From: Chlamydiota bacterium
Lineage (GTDB): Bacteria > Chlamydiota > Chlamydiia > Chlamydiales > Rhabdochlamydiaceae
DNA length: 64,000 bases
Reading direction: 5' to 3'
Assembly: GCA_021772335.1 (NCBI GenBank)
Contig: JAJFMD010000002.1
Span: 1-64,000, forward strand
The position numbers were made by a program, and so were the translations under genes. Below the pieces are notes generated by a model. It did not search any database, had not been told where the DNA came from, and saw only the letters and a program-made list of their open reading frames with translations. How positions within the stretch are numbered: the stretch's first letter is position 1; each line of letters starts with the position of its first letter. Of the stretch, positions 1-9,083 are shown one piece after another.

Positions 1-3000
1 TGAATCAAGAGTGTTTTGAATTTCTCTAAGTTCATTTTTTGCTTTAAAGTATCCAGCATCGATAAACTCTTGTTTACTTAGCGTATTGAGCTGCTCAGGA
101 TTAGAGCTTTGAATAAGTTGCATTTTTCTATTTATATTAGATTCATTAGTGCAGGTGCGATACCAATCATTAGGCGACAATAACGAAGTAATAACGTTTA
201 GCTGATCTCCGGAGATGTAGGGAATACAGCGATCGAGAATTGCGCGGTATTCTTGCTCTTGATATAGAAGATGGATTCCTATAAATCCTATTTGATCAAG
301 AATGTGCGTAATTTGATCTATGTAATATGCCCCGCGCTCTGACTCTGTAAAAGGAAGAGCCCTTGTGTCGATCGTCTCTAGTGCCGCTCTTGCATCTCCG
401 TAGTTATCTGTTTGTCTAGAATAACTATTAACTACAAAAATCTGCCTGCTTAAAATAACTTGCTTTTCTTGGTCTGTTAAATTGTTGATCAATTCTTGAC
501 GCTTACTGACTGGTATTATAGCGAAGAGTTTATTTTTAAGATAAGGCGGTAATTGGTTATAAAGAGCAGTTATTGATATCTCTGGAAATCGATCATTGTG
601 TTGTATTTGATAGGCGATAATCATTTCATTTAATTCAGGGATGTCTGATGCAAATTTAAAAAGGTCTTTTTTGTTAGGCTTTGATAGCCAGCTCTTTATT
701 TTATCTTCAACCGCATTTGTGTTATCCTTTTCAATTAGATTTAACAGTTCCAATACTTCAGAAATCGTGTTATCCTCAGTGTCTAATACTATGGTAGCGA
801 GGTCTAACTGTTTATTTTTTAGTAAGTCAGAGGGTTTGAATCTCTCATTATTCTCAAGTGCTAAAGAGGCTCCTCTTTTCAATAACTCTGCTGCTGCCAC
901 ATAGTTTAGGCTACTTAAAGCATGATGCAAAGCAGTGTTGCCCTTATCGTCTTTAGCATTAACATTTGCACCTGCATCGATTAAGTCTTTGATGACTCTT
1001 CTTGATGCATGATCTTCGCATGCTACGATCAATGGAGTGGCACCTGTTTCTGAATGAACCGTATTTACGTCAGCTCCTAAAAAAATGAGTATAGCGACTG
1101 TAGATTCCGCAGATTCCGAATTAGCTGCCCCTAAAAGAAAGTGATTGAGAGTTCCTTGATCTAGTAAATATTTAGGGTCGTCAAAAGAAAAAGTTCTTCG
1201 ATCCTTAGGTATAAACGGAATATTGAGGAAGTTATAAAGCTTTTCAGATCCTTCTTTTATGATATAGATTTTTAGTAAGGGAAAAGAAAACGCTTTTTCG
1301 AATAACTCATGAACATTGTCTTTTTTTAAGCATTCATCGATAGTCTTTGTTAGATTTCCCTTGTTATATGAATCTAATAATTCTAAAACCTCTAGATATT
1401 CAAATAGAAATGGTTTTAGCGCGTTAAATTGGAAAGCGAATAGAAGTATGCTTAAGAAGTCATCGCTTTTTTTCCACCCATCGATAGTATCATTGATTTG
1501 ATCGACATTGCCTTGCTCAGCTAATGAAAGTAATGGCTTTACTTCTTGGTAAAGCTCTACATAAATTTTTAGTTCATTGATATCTTTAATCAAGTCAAAT
1601 AATGTGTCACAACTATCTTTGTTAGCCCATTTTGAAATGGTTTCATAGTTTAGTTCTTGTTTTTGTGATTTGGATGATTCATATAAGTTGAGTATATCTA
1701 TTAAAGTTTCTGCTTCAATATCTGAAGGTATGCTTTTAAAATGGGGATAATTTTGTTTGAGTATATCTAGAGGCGTTTGTTTTAGATCATTTTTAGCAGT
1801 TAGTGAGGCTCCATATTTTAATAGCGTTATAAAAAGGGGAAGAGAGTAATGTTCTATAGCTTTATGCAAAAGTGTATCGTCGTGTTCATCTTTACAATTT
1901 ACATCACCACCTAGATAAACCAATAGCGTAATCATTGGTTTATTTGGATCGTCTTCATCAAGATATAAGCAATCTATAATCATTTCATTAAGAAAAGATT
2001 GATCTAAAAGTAATTCAGGGTTTTGAATAAATCTTTCAATATAATGGTACCACGTTTGAGGAATATTTAGGTATTCGCAAACTTTAGGTGGTCCATATAG
2101 AATGATATAGATTTTTCCTAGAGGAAAGCTCAGTGCTTTTTCGAATAACTCATCTCTATTATCTTGTTCAAACCAGTCATCGATTTTATATTTAATTTCA
2201 TGAGGTAATCTTATGTTTAGAAACTCTATAATTTCCTTATATTCATAAAGAAAAGGTTCTAGAGTTTTAAAGTACGTTGTAAATTTCAATAGCTTGATGA
2301 GATCTTTACGATTTATCCATTTTTCGATGATAGCATGTATTTCACCAGTGTTATTTGGGTCTTTCGCCAGGGTTAGCAGCGGTTTTGTTTCTTGATAATT
2401 AGTGGAATAAGATATTAGCTCTTCAACGTTGCTCACATGGGCTAAAAGCTCATTACAATGATCTTTAGAGATCTCATTACTTTTATGAATGAGATCTAAC
2501 AACTCCATAACTTTTGTGATCGTATTAGCCTCTACATCTTCAGAATGATTCTTGAGAATAAGAGAGATGGTTTCGCGATCGTTACGTTCACAGGCGATTT
2601 GCAAAAGTGTCTTTCCATCAACGTTAGGTTCACTAACGTTATCACCTTTTTCAATCAATAGTCGAACAACGTTGTTTAGCTCTTTTTCATAAGCTTCAAA
2701 TAGGGCATTAGTTTTATGAAGATTATCGAGATCGTCTTTATAGTCATCTTGTTGTGGTATGTTAGGTTGGAAACTAAAGTCATCCTCATCCTCATCAGAC
2801 CAATATTCGTCATCTTCAATGGTCCTTACAATATCAGGTATGATATAACGTTCATCACGTGGAGGGCGAACAACTGGTGAATTTTTAGCTCCCTTTTTAA
2901 TAAGAGCTGCAGCTACCTTTTCTAGACCTAGATGACATGCGATGACTAATGGCGAAGGAGCACCCTTATTGACATCGGCTTTCTTTATCAACTCTAAAGC

Positions 3001-3669
3001 GAGTTCTTCATTACCAAGAATGCAGGCATGTTGTAGGGCCGTTAGATCGTCGAAAGTTTCATTAATGTCTTCAACCTTATCGATTAGTAGAAGCGCTGCT
3101 TTTGTTAGCTTTTTTCTGCTTGCTAGGGCTAAAGCGGGAGTAACGCCTTCAACGTCGACGCCATGCTCAATCAATGTAACCGCGATATCTTCATATCCCC
3201 GTATTAAAGCAACATCTAAAAGAGAGGGATATTCTTCCCACGATTCATTGAAGTCTAAGTCGTAATAAAGATCCCTAGCTGACATAGCTTCATCTAATTC
3301 CTCTTTAGCATTGGGATCAGCCCCGAGAGAGAGCATTTTATTCGCTAATGAAAGATTGCCGGATAAGACGCTTGCTCTAAGCAGTTTGTTAATGACTGTT
3401 TTGTTTTGAAACTGCCCCGTTTTCTCGAGAAAAGTGAGTAGCCTTTGTGCTTCAGGGGTGTCGAGTTTGGAGGAGGGGAGGACAACTAAAGCTTTCTCAA
3501 TCAAAAAGATCGTTTCGGAGTCTTCTGGAGAAATTTGGGGAAGTCGATTAGAGAATACTTCGAGGATATTATTTGCATATGTTTCATCTTTAGCTTCTTG
3601 CGCAATAGAGGGGCATGAAGCTTCTAAAAAATGCTGTCTTAACTGATTAAAATTAAGTTCGGCGCTCAT
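1..3669 (-). CDS. Large ankyrin-repeat protein, paralog of the next gene (C-terminus cut by window edge)
   Basis: The frame is open from the ATG at 3669 to base 1, giving 1223 visible residues. The N-terminus is nearly identical to that of the gene at 3825-7529. Ankyrin-like segments (spaced G-A-D/N-x-N and L-H-x-A patterns) are seen at roughly residues 100-290, 560-610 and 850-930. Between them are W-L...ELK modules like those of the paralog. A copy of the D-N-Y-G-D-A-R-A-A-L-E-T module lies at about residues 1073-1195. The reading frame at the edge matches the paralog around its base 4558, so about 245 residues, including a possible U-box, should lie outside the window. No clear Shine-Dalgarno precedes the start. 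A host-directed effector is inferred from the architecture; no secretion signal was recognised. Confidence 0.85.
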   Translation of the reverse strand, partial: MSAELNFNQLRQHFLEASCPSIAQEAKDETYANNILEVFSNRLPQISPEDSETIFLIEKALVVLPSSKLDTPEAQRLLTFLEKTGQFQNKTVINKLLRASVLSGNLSLANKMLSLGADPNAKEELDEAMSARDLYYDLDFNESWEEYPSLLDVALIRGYEDIAVTLIEHGVDVEGVTPALALASRKKLTKAALLLIDKVEDINETFDDLTALQHACILGNEELALELIKKADVNKGAPSPLVIACHLGLEKVAAALIKKGAKNSPVVRPPRDERYIIPDIVRTIEDDEYWSDEDEDDFSFQPNIPQQDDYKDDLDNLHKTNALFEAYEKELNNVVRLLIEKGDNVSEPNVDGKTLLQIACERNDRETISLILKNHSEDVEANTITKVMELLDLIHKSNEISKDHCNELLAHVSNVEELISYSTNYQETKPLLTLAKDPNNTGEIHAIIEKWINRKDLIKLLKFTTYFKTLEPFLYEYKEIIEFLNIRLPHEIKYKIDDWFEQDNRDELFEKALSFPLGKIYIILYGPPKVCEYLNIPQTWYHYIERFIQNPELLLDQSFLNEMIIDCLYLDEDDPNKPMITLLVYLGGDVNCKDEHDDTLLHKAIEHYSLPLFITLLKYGASLTAKNDLKQTPLDILKQNYPHFKSIPSDIEAETLIDILNLYESSKSQKQELNYETISKWANKDSCDTLFDLIKDINELKIYVELYQEVKPLLSLAEQGNVDQINDTIDGWKKSDDFLSILLFAFQFNALKPFLFEYLEVLELLDSYNKGNLTKTIDECLKKDNVHELFEKAFSFPLLKIYIIKEGSEKLYNFLNIPFIPKDRRTFSFDDPKYLLDQGTLNHFLLGAANSESAESTVAILIFLGADVNTVHSETGATPLIVACEDHASRRVIKDLIDAGANVNAKDDKGNTALHHALSSLNYVAAAELLKRGASLALENNERFKPSDLLKNKQLDLATIVLDTEDNTISEVLELLNLIEKDNTNAVEDKIKSWLSKPNKKDLFKFASDIPELNEMIIAYQIQHNDRFPEISITALYNQLPPYLKNKLFAIIPVSKRQELINNLTDQEKQVILSRQIFVVNSYSRQTDNYGDARAALETIDTRALPFTESERGAYYIDQITHILDQIGFIGIHLLYQEQEYRAILDRCIPYISGDQLNVITSLLSPNDWYRTCTNESNINRKMQLIQSSNPEQLNTLSKQEFIDAGYFKAKNELREIQNTLDS
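75..450 (-). repeat. Module repeat copy C (about 122 aa), in gene 1
   Basis: One of three near-identical coding repeats in the window; the others are at 4639-5007 and 6059-6430. All encode a segment running from I-V-V-N-S through D-N-Y-G-D-A-R-A-A-L-E-T to S-P-E-Q-L/F-N. Stretches of nucleotide sequence are identical between copies, for example around 259-298, 4810-4850 and 6230-6270. The module matches no domain I recognise. Confidence 0.85.
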
Positions 3670-3720
3670 AAATAAACAATTGTTTTTTCTTTATAATACC
3701 ATATTAGAAATAAAAAAAGT
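3670..3720 (-). promoter_or_regulatory. Duplicated upstream region of the ankyrin genes
   Basis: The leader next to the start codon (CAATTG palindrome and T-rich run, with a TATTAT/TATAAT-like box on the minus strand near 3690-3700) is closely matched upstream of the second gene at 7530-7580. This suggests the two genes were duplicated together with their promoter. The exact -10 and -35 boxes are inferred. Neither gene has a recognisable Shine-Dalgarno between this element and its ATG. Confidence 0.4.
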
Positions 3721-3824
3721 GAAGATATTAAGAAATTGATCTCTATCGATGTTTTTTATATCAAAAAGAAATTAAACTGCCAAAAGTATACCGAAATAAT
3801 TAAGGCTAAAGGGTCTTTGACCTT

Positions 3825-6800
3825 TTAGGACGATTTTTTTTGATCTTTTGTCCACTCATCAATTCTCTTTTTTAGATCAGGAAGAGGTTCAATCTGATTT
3901 GGCTCAAAGTGTTGGTTGTTTATAAAGGGGTTTCTAGGAAAATTGATATTCTGCCCATAATCATCTATGCCATAAATTAGAGTGGAACGATCGACGATAT
4001 AGCCACCGGGTATCTTTACAGGATCTTTCATGATTTTATCATTGTGAAGAGCGTCTAAAAATTCTTCAGGAATTTCAGTTTCAAATTGCTCATCGATTTT
4101 TTCAAGACGCGCTGCAAGATTTTTGTGCTGATTATGAATACTCTGTATAGCTTCTTTTGCTTCAGAGAACTTATTGTTTATTTCAGGATTAGGCTGTAGT
4201 TTAAACTCTTCTTTTTGAAGAGCGACATTGACACCTTCCCAAATTTGATCTTGGTTAATTTTATATTGATTAAGACTTAATTTATAAAAATCTGACTCTA
4301 ATTTCTGATAAACCTTTTCAGATAGCTCATTTAGATGACTGAAAATTTCATCGGTGAGTTGCATATACTCTTCATCTGACATATCAGGTTTAAGCCTGCT
4401 TTCAATGAGTTTTTCTAGCCCTTCTTTAGCTGCATAAGGAATAATTGCAGTCTTTAATTGTGATTTTAATTTACTGAAATCTTCTGCTGTCATATCAGGG
4501 TTGATCTGTTTTTTAAATTTAGCAACTAATTCGGAGAAATCTTTTTTAGTAATATGTGAATCAAGAGTGTTTTTAATTTCTCTAAGTTCAATTTCTGCTT
4601 TGGAATATCCCGCATCAATAAGATCGGCTTTTTGTAACCTATTGAATTGCTCAGGATTAGAGGCTTGAATGAGCTGTTTTTTCCTATTTATAAGAGAGGT
4701 GTTTGAATATGTACGATACCAAGCATCAGGCGATAATAATGAAGAAATCACGCTTAGCTGATCTCCTGAGATATAGGGAGTACAGCGATCGAGAATTGCA
4801 CGGTATTCTTGCTCTTGATATAGAAGATGGATTCCTATAAATCCTATTTGATCAAGAATGTGTGTAATTTGATCTATGTAATATGCCCCGCGCTCTGATT
4901 CTGTAAAAGGAAGAGCTCTTGTGTTGATCGTTTCCAGTGCCGCTCTTGCATCTCCGTAGTTATCTGTTTGTCTAGAGAGGCTATTAACCACAATAATCTG
5001 TCTGCTTAAAATATCCTGTTTTTCCTGAGGTGTTAAACTTGAGATCATTTCTTTTTGCATATTTGCAGAAACTAGGGGGAAGAATTTATGTTTTTGAGTG
5101 AGAGATAACAGACGAAAGCGGTCCAAAAGTGACATCTCAGGAAATTGATCACTGTTTTGAATTTGATAGAGAATAATTGTTTCTTTTAATTCAGGTATGA
5201 TTGATGCAAATTTAAAGAGAGCTTGTTTGGTAGGTTTTGTGATCCAGCTATTGATTTTTTCTTCGATCTCAACTTTGCCATCGCTGCCCACTAGATTTAA
5301 CAGCTCTAGAACTTCAGTAATCGGGTTCTCTTCGTTTACTTGATAGAGATTTTTTATATCGTCATAGATGAAAGTGTAAGGTTTTAATTCTTCTAAACTA
5401 TTTGCTAGTTGAAACAGTTCATCGCTATTGTCTTTTGTCAACCAGCTGTTAATTTTAGATAAATAATTTTTTGCGTCGTGACTTCTTACAAAGTGTAATA
5501 ATTCTAAGATCTCTGCTAATGTATCTGGCTTGATATCAGGAGGAAGTTGAGGGTAATTTGCTCGCAACAAGTCCAGTGGAGTTTTTCTTTGATTGTTTAC
5601 TGCATGTAAATAGCCTCCAGTCCTTAAAAAAATGGAAATAGCGCCTGGATTGAAATTGGTAACTGCTCTATGTAAGACAGTTTCTCCGCTATCAAATCCA
5701 TGATTTGAATCGGCACCTAGATAAGAAAGTATTTTAATGAGCGAATAGTCATTCTTATTAATTGCGTCCAGTAATTTTCTATCAAGCAATTCTTGATCCT
5801 GAAGTCCTCTTTCGTATCTAAATAGCTCATTTTTATGATTGTCATCTAAGATAGGTAAGTTGAGATATTGATAAACTCGGTTGGATCCATATTTGAGGAT
5901 CCATATTTTTAGCTCCCTAAAGCTACTAGCTTTTTCAAATAGCTCATTGCGATTTTCTGCATCAAGCCAGCTATCGATCTTTTCTTGAATAGGCTGTTTT
6001 GATTCGTTTTTAATCAGAGCTGCGAGTTCGAGGACTTCAAGCTCTAGTTTACTTAACGTATTGAGTTGCTCAGGACTAGAGTTTTGAATTAGCTGGCTTT
6101 TGCTGCTTATAAGAGAGGTGTTAGAGTAGATGCGATGCCAGTCATCAGGCGATAATAACGAAGTAATTACACTTAGTTGATCTCCTGAGATATAGGAAAT
6201 ACAGCGATCGAGAATTGCACGGTATCTTTGCTCTTGATATAGAAGATGGATTCCTATAAATCCTATTTGGTCTAGGATGTGCGTAATTTGACCTATGTAA
6301 CGTGCCCCGTGCTCTGATTCTGTAAAAGGAAGGACATCTGTGTTAATCGTTTCTAGTGCAGCTCTCGCATCTCCGTAGTTATCAGTTTGTCCAGAGTAGC
6401 TATTAACCACAATAATCTGTTTGTTTAAAATTTCCTGTTTTCCTTGGTCTGTTAAATGATCGATCAATTCTTTACGTTTGTTCGTTGGAATTTGAGCGAA
6501 AAGTTTGTTTTTATCATTTGGAGATAACTGGTTAAAAAGAGCGGTTATGGATGTTTTTGGAAATTTGTCATTGCCATGTTTTATAATATTTAACTGTAAA
6601 CAAAAGATTTCTTTAGCTTGTTTTAGTAGATCGTCATTCCAACCATTGAGTTTTTTAATCGCTTGATCAGGCTGGTTTTTTTGTACTAAGATAAGAAATT
6701 CGACAAATTCTCGTTCTTGTTCTGAGAGTAGAGGGGTAACTTTTTCTAATAGAGCAACATCATCGCTAATAAAATCTAATGAAGTTTGCTTGTTAAGATT

Positions 6801-7529
6801 ATGAGTTAGTAATGAAGCTCCCTTTTTAATAAGTGCAAAAATTAATTGTTCGTTCTTTAGATGGCAAGCATGGTGCAAGCTGCTAGAAAAAAAGTTGTCT
6901 AAATTGTCACGTTCATTAATATTTTCAACTTCATTCATAAGAACCAAAGCAGCTTTTGTGAAATTTTTACGGCATGCAGTGGGTAAAGCGTGGGAAGTGT
7001 CCTTCACCTTAATATGATGCTTAAGTAGCTCTAAAACAATATCTTCGTTGTTTCCTGATAGCGCGATAGATAAGAGGGACTGCTTGGCTGTTTGCGAACC
7101 AGGTTCATCAAACCAAGATTCATCATCATCAGTTGTCACTTCTTCGTTTTTGTCGAGGCCAACGAGAGTGTTGGGATCGGCACCGAGGGCGAGCATTTTC
7201 TGGGTTAAAAATAGATTTCCAGATAATACGCTCGATCTGAGTAGTTTATTAATGACCTCTTTGTTTTTAAATTGTCCTGTGCTCTCGAGGAAAGCTAACA
7301 GCGCTTTGGCTTCAGGAGTATCGAGTTTGGAGGAGGGGAGGACAACTAAAGCTTTCTCAATCAAAAAGATCGTTTCGGAGTCTTCTGGAGAAATTTGGGG
7401 AAGTCGATTAGAGAATACTTCGAGGATGTTATTTGCATACTCTTCATCTTTAGCTTCTTGTGTAATAGAGGGGCATGAAGCTTCTAAAAAGTGCTTTCTA
7501 AGCTGAATAAAATTAAACTGACTGCTCAT
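3825..7529 (-). CDS. Ankyrin-repeat protein with C-terminal U-box (candidate E3 ubiquitin ligase effector)
   Basis: The protein has 1234 residues from the ATG at 7529; a TTG two codons earlier is in frame, but the ATG aligns with the start of the neighbouring paralog. Ankyrin-like repeats occupy about residues 100-260 and 580-655. Two copies of an unknown 122-residue module lie at about 367-490 and 841-963. Several W-L/W-I...LF...A...ELK modules lie between them. Residues about 1152-1228 read as a U-box: I-P-E-E-F-L-D-A-L, then I-M-K-D-P-V, I-P-G-G-Y-I-V-D-R-S, N-P-F and a final L-P-D-L-K-K-R-I-x-E-W, in the order and spacing of Ufd2/CHIP U-boxes. U-boxes recruit E2 enzymes in eukaryotes, and ubiquitin-related families are known to be expanded in environmental Chlamydiae. 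Action on host ubiquitination is inferred. Confidence 0.8.
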   Translation of the reverse strand: MSSQFNFIQLRKHFLEASCPSITQEAKDEEYANNILEVFSNRLPQISPEDSETIFLIEKALVVLPSSKLDTPEAKALLAFLESTGQFKNKEVINKLLRSSVLSGNLFLTQKMLALGADPNTLVGLDKNEEVTTDDDESWFDEPGSQTAKQSLLSIALSGNNEDIVLELLKHHIKVKDTSHALPTACRKNFTKAALVLMNEVENINERDNLDNFFSSSLHHACHLKNEQLIFALIKKGASLLTHNLNKQTSLDFISDDVALLEKVTPLLSEQEREFVEFLILVQKNQPDQAIKKLNGWNDDLLKQAKEIFCLQLNIIKHGNDKFPKTSITALFNQLSPNDKNKLFAQIPTNKRKELIDHLTDQGKQEILNKQIIVVNSYSGQTDNYGDARAALETINTDVLPFTESEHGARYIGQITHILDQIGFIGIHLLYQEQRYRAILDRCISYISGDQLSVITSLLSPDDWHRIYSNTSLISSKSQLIQNSSPEQLNTLSKLELEVLELAALIKNESKQPIQEKIDSWLDAENRNELFEKASSFRELKIWILKYGSNRVYQYLNLPILDDNHKNELFRYERGLQDQELLDRKLLDAINKNDYSLIKILSYLGADSNHGFDSGETVLHRAVTNFNPGAISIFLRTGGYLHAVNNQRKTPLDLLRANYPQLPPDIKPDTLAEILELLHFVRSHDAKNYLSKINSWLTKDNSDELFQLANSLEELKPYTFIYDDIKNLYQVNEENPITEVLELLNLVGSDGKVEIEEKINSWITKPTKQALFKFASIIPELKETIILYQIQNSDQFPEMSLLDRFRLLSLTQKHKFFPLVSANMQKEMISSLTPQEKQDILSRQIIVVNSLSRQTDNYGDARAALETINTRALPFTESERGAYYIDQITHILDQIGFIGIHLLYQEQEYRAILDRCTPYISGDQLSVISSLLSPDAWYRTYSNTSLINRKKQLIQASNPEQFNRLQKADLIDAGYSKAEIELREIKNTLDSHITKKDFSELVAKFKKQINPDMTAEDFSKLKSQLKTAIIPYAAKEGLEKLIESRLKPDMSDEEYMQLTDEIFSHLNELSEKVYQKLESDFYKLSLNQYKINQDQIWEGVNVALQKEEFKLQPNPEINNKFSEAKEAIQSIHNQHKNLAARLEKIDEQFETEIPEEFLDALHNDKIMKDPVKIPGGYIVDRSTLIYGIDDYGQNINFPRNPFINNQHFEPNQIEPLPDLKKRIDEWTKDQKKSS
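4639..5007 (-). repeat. Module repeat copy A (second copy within the U-box protein)
   Basis: Encodes about residues 841-963 of the U-box protein. It is closely similar at protein and nucleotide level to the copies at 6059-6430 and 75-450. Differences are scattered single codons, which suggests recent duplication or conversion. Confidence 0.85.
6059..6430 (-). repeat. Module repeat copy B (first copy within the U-box protein)
   Basis: Encodes about residues 367-490 of the U-box protein and follows the first ankyrin block. Same module as copies A and C. Confidence 0.85.
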
Positions 7530-7592
7530 AAACAAACAATTGTTTTTTCTTTAGAATAACACATTAGATGCAATAAAAAAAGCAAAGATTGT

Positions 7593-8492
7593 TTAATTAA
7601 AGATTTGAGATTTTGTTTTAAAGTGAAGCTTGGCAATGTCGTTAAAGATCTCAGCGCCATGGCTGGAGAGGATTTTTTTGCCGATACGAATTACTTCGCT
7701 GGAAGCTCCTTTGGGGATAGTGATGCCCACTTGGTCACTGAGTTTGTCGATGGCATCGAGGAACCTGCTGCGGGCAAGAATGGATGCTCCGGCAACGACG
7801 ATATCTGCTTCAGCACGATGCATTTGATGCAGGTCGAGTTCAATTTTTTTTTGTTTTAGAGCATTGATGACGAGTTTTTCAGATGCAAACTGATCGACGA
7901 TCACTTTTTTGCAGCTCGATTGTTGGTGGACGTCGAGGATCGCAGTAGCGTGACCCCAAGCGAGCATTTTATTGAGGTTGCGAAATTTGCTATAGAGTTC
8001 GTTATATTTGGCGGGGTGAAGAACGACAATGCCATGGGTTGGGCAAATTTGTTTAATCTGTTTAGCGAGTTTGTGCGCTTTGGGATCGCTAAGTCGTTTG
8101 CTATCTTGCACTCCAATTTCTAAAAGTTTTTCAATTTGGCTTTTGTTTGCGTAGAGTGCAGCAATACAGAGCGGTCCAAAAAAATCTCCCTTACCTGTTT
8201 CATCAACGCCAATGCGCGGTGTAAAGTCGACGCCTACTTCTGGATGAGAGTACTCGAAAGTTTTAAGGATTTCGGGTTCTAGGTAAAATGTGATCAGTTC
8301 ATCTTTCTCTTTGCCTTGCACCATGAGTTTTCCAGAGGTGTAGAGCGTGCAACTTACTCCCTTTTTCTTAGCACTAAAAACTGAGTAGGGTGGTTTGGTA
8401 AATTCAAATCCGCGGCTGGTTAGCTCTTCGCGCAGTTTGTCTGCGAGAGATAAATCTATTTTGGCGACAAATGTGTTTTTGTTTGCAGACAT
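7593..8492 (-). CDS. rnhC: Ribonuclease HIII
   Basis: Cleaves the RNA strand of RNA-DNA hybrids. The 299-residue length is usual for RNase HIII. An N-terminal substrate-binding region (about 1-85) precedes the RNase H fold, which opens with R-I-G-V-D-E-T-G-K-G-D-F-F-G; D97 and E98 are the first catalytic acidic residues. Further acidic positions occur in the D-S-K-R-L and A-E-A-D-I-V segments. It is divergent from rodZ at 8664, the same neighbour pair as in Chlamydia trachomatis. The start is the first ATG of the frame. Confidence 0.95.
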   Translation of the reverse strand: MSANKNTFVAKIDLSLADKLREELTSRGFEFTKPPYSVFSAKKKGVSCTLYTSGKLMVQGKEKDELITFYLEPEILKTFEYSHPEVGVDFTPRIGVDETGKGDFFGPLCIAALYANKSQIEKLLEIGVQDSKRLSDPKAHKLAKQIKQICPTHGIVVLHPAKYNELYSKFRNLNKMLAWGHATAILDVHQQSSCKKVIVDQFASEKLVINALKQKKIELDLHQMHRAEADIVVAGASILARSRFLDAIDKLSDQVGITIPKGASSEVIRIGKKILSSHGAEIFNDIAKLHFKTKSQIFN

Positions 8493-8663
8493 AGGTTTTG
8501 ACTTGGTTTTTGAATAGCTTAAATTATATTGGAAAAATAAACAACGTTTGCAATTTCTGTTTAGATGTTTAAGATGATCTGATATGCTGCAAAATGCTAT
8601 GTGAACCTCAATGCTGTTGCAAAATTGCTTTGGGATTGATGGTTTTCAATTTTAAGAGGTTAC

Positions 8664-9074
8664 ATGATTAACGATGATTTAAAGCGGCTTGGTGCACTAT
8701 TAAAAGACAAGCGCCAACAACTTGCTCTTTCGATTAAAGAGGCAGAGAACTCCACTTCGATCCGCACGGGATATTTGGAGGCAATTGAAGAGGGCTGTAT
8801 CGATAAATTTATTTCAGCTGTTTATGCTCAAGGGTTTATTAGACAATATGCTTCCTTTCTGGGATTTGATGTTGAAAGACTCGTTAGGGAAATTCCCGGA
8901 GCTTTTTCTTCAAGTCCAGAAAAACATGATTTTGCTTATGGAATAGGAACTTTGGAAATGCGTGGATCAATGGGTGGTGGCGTTAAGTGGCTTCCTAATT
9001 TGATTTGGGCAGCTGTTGCTGCGGCTGTTCTTGTTGTTGCATGGTATATCATTCGGTTCTTCGATATTATTTAG
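8664..9074 (+). CDS. rodZ: RodZ-like cell-shape protein, short form (HTH plus one membrane helix)
   Basis: In chlamydiae RodZ links MreB to the membrane during polarised division. The 136-residue protein has an N-terminal helix-turn-helix of the HTH_25 type (about residues 5-75, with the Y-A-Q-G-F-I-R-Q-Y-A motif) and a hydrophobic segment at about 110-130. It lacks the long periplasmic domain of Escherichia coli RodZ, as chlamydial homologs do. A GAGG-type ribosome binding site sits just before the ATG. The next gene starts 9 bases after its stop, so the two are probably co-transcribed. Confidence 0.85.
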   Translation: MINDDLKRLGALLKDKRQQLALSIKEAENSTSIRTGYLEAIEEGCIDKFISAVYAQGFIRQYASFLGFDVERLVREIPGAFSSSPEKHDFAYGIGTLEMRGSMGGGVKWLPNLIWAAVAAAVLVVAWYIIRFFDII

Positions 9075-9083
9075 GGATTTGTT

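Noticed and set aside
3795-3835. Weak hairpin downstream of the U-box gene
   Set aside because: Short bulged stem overlapping the stop codon; too weak to call a terminator.
7048-7506. Plus-strand 152-codon frame inside the U-box gene
   Set aside because: Opposite a clear coding frame, and the same shadow appears in the paralog at 3434-3646; no start signal.
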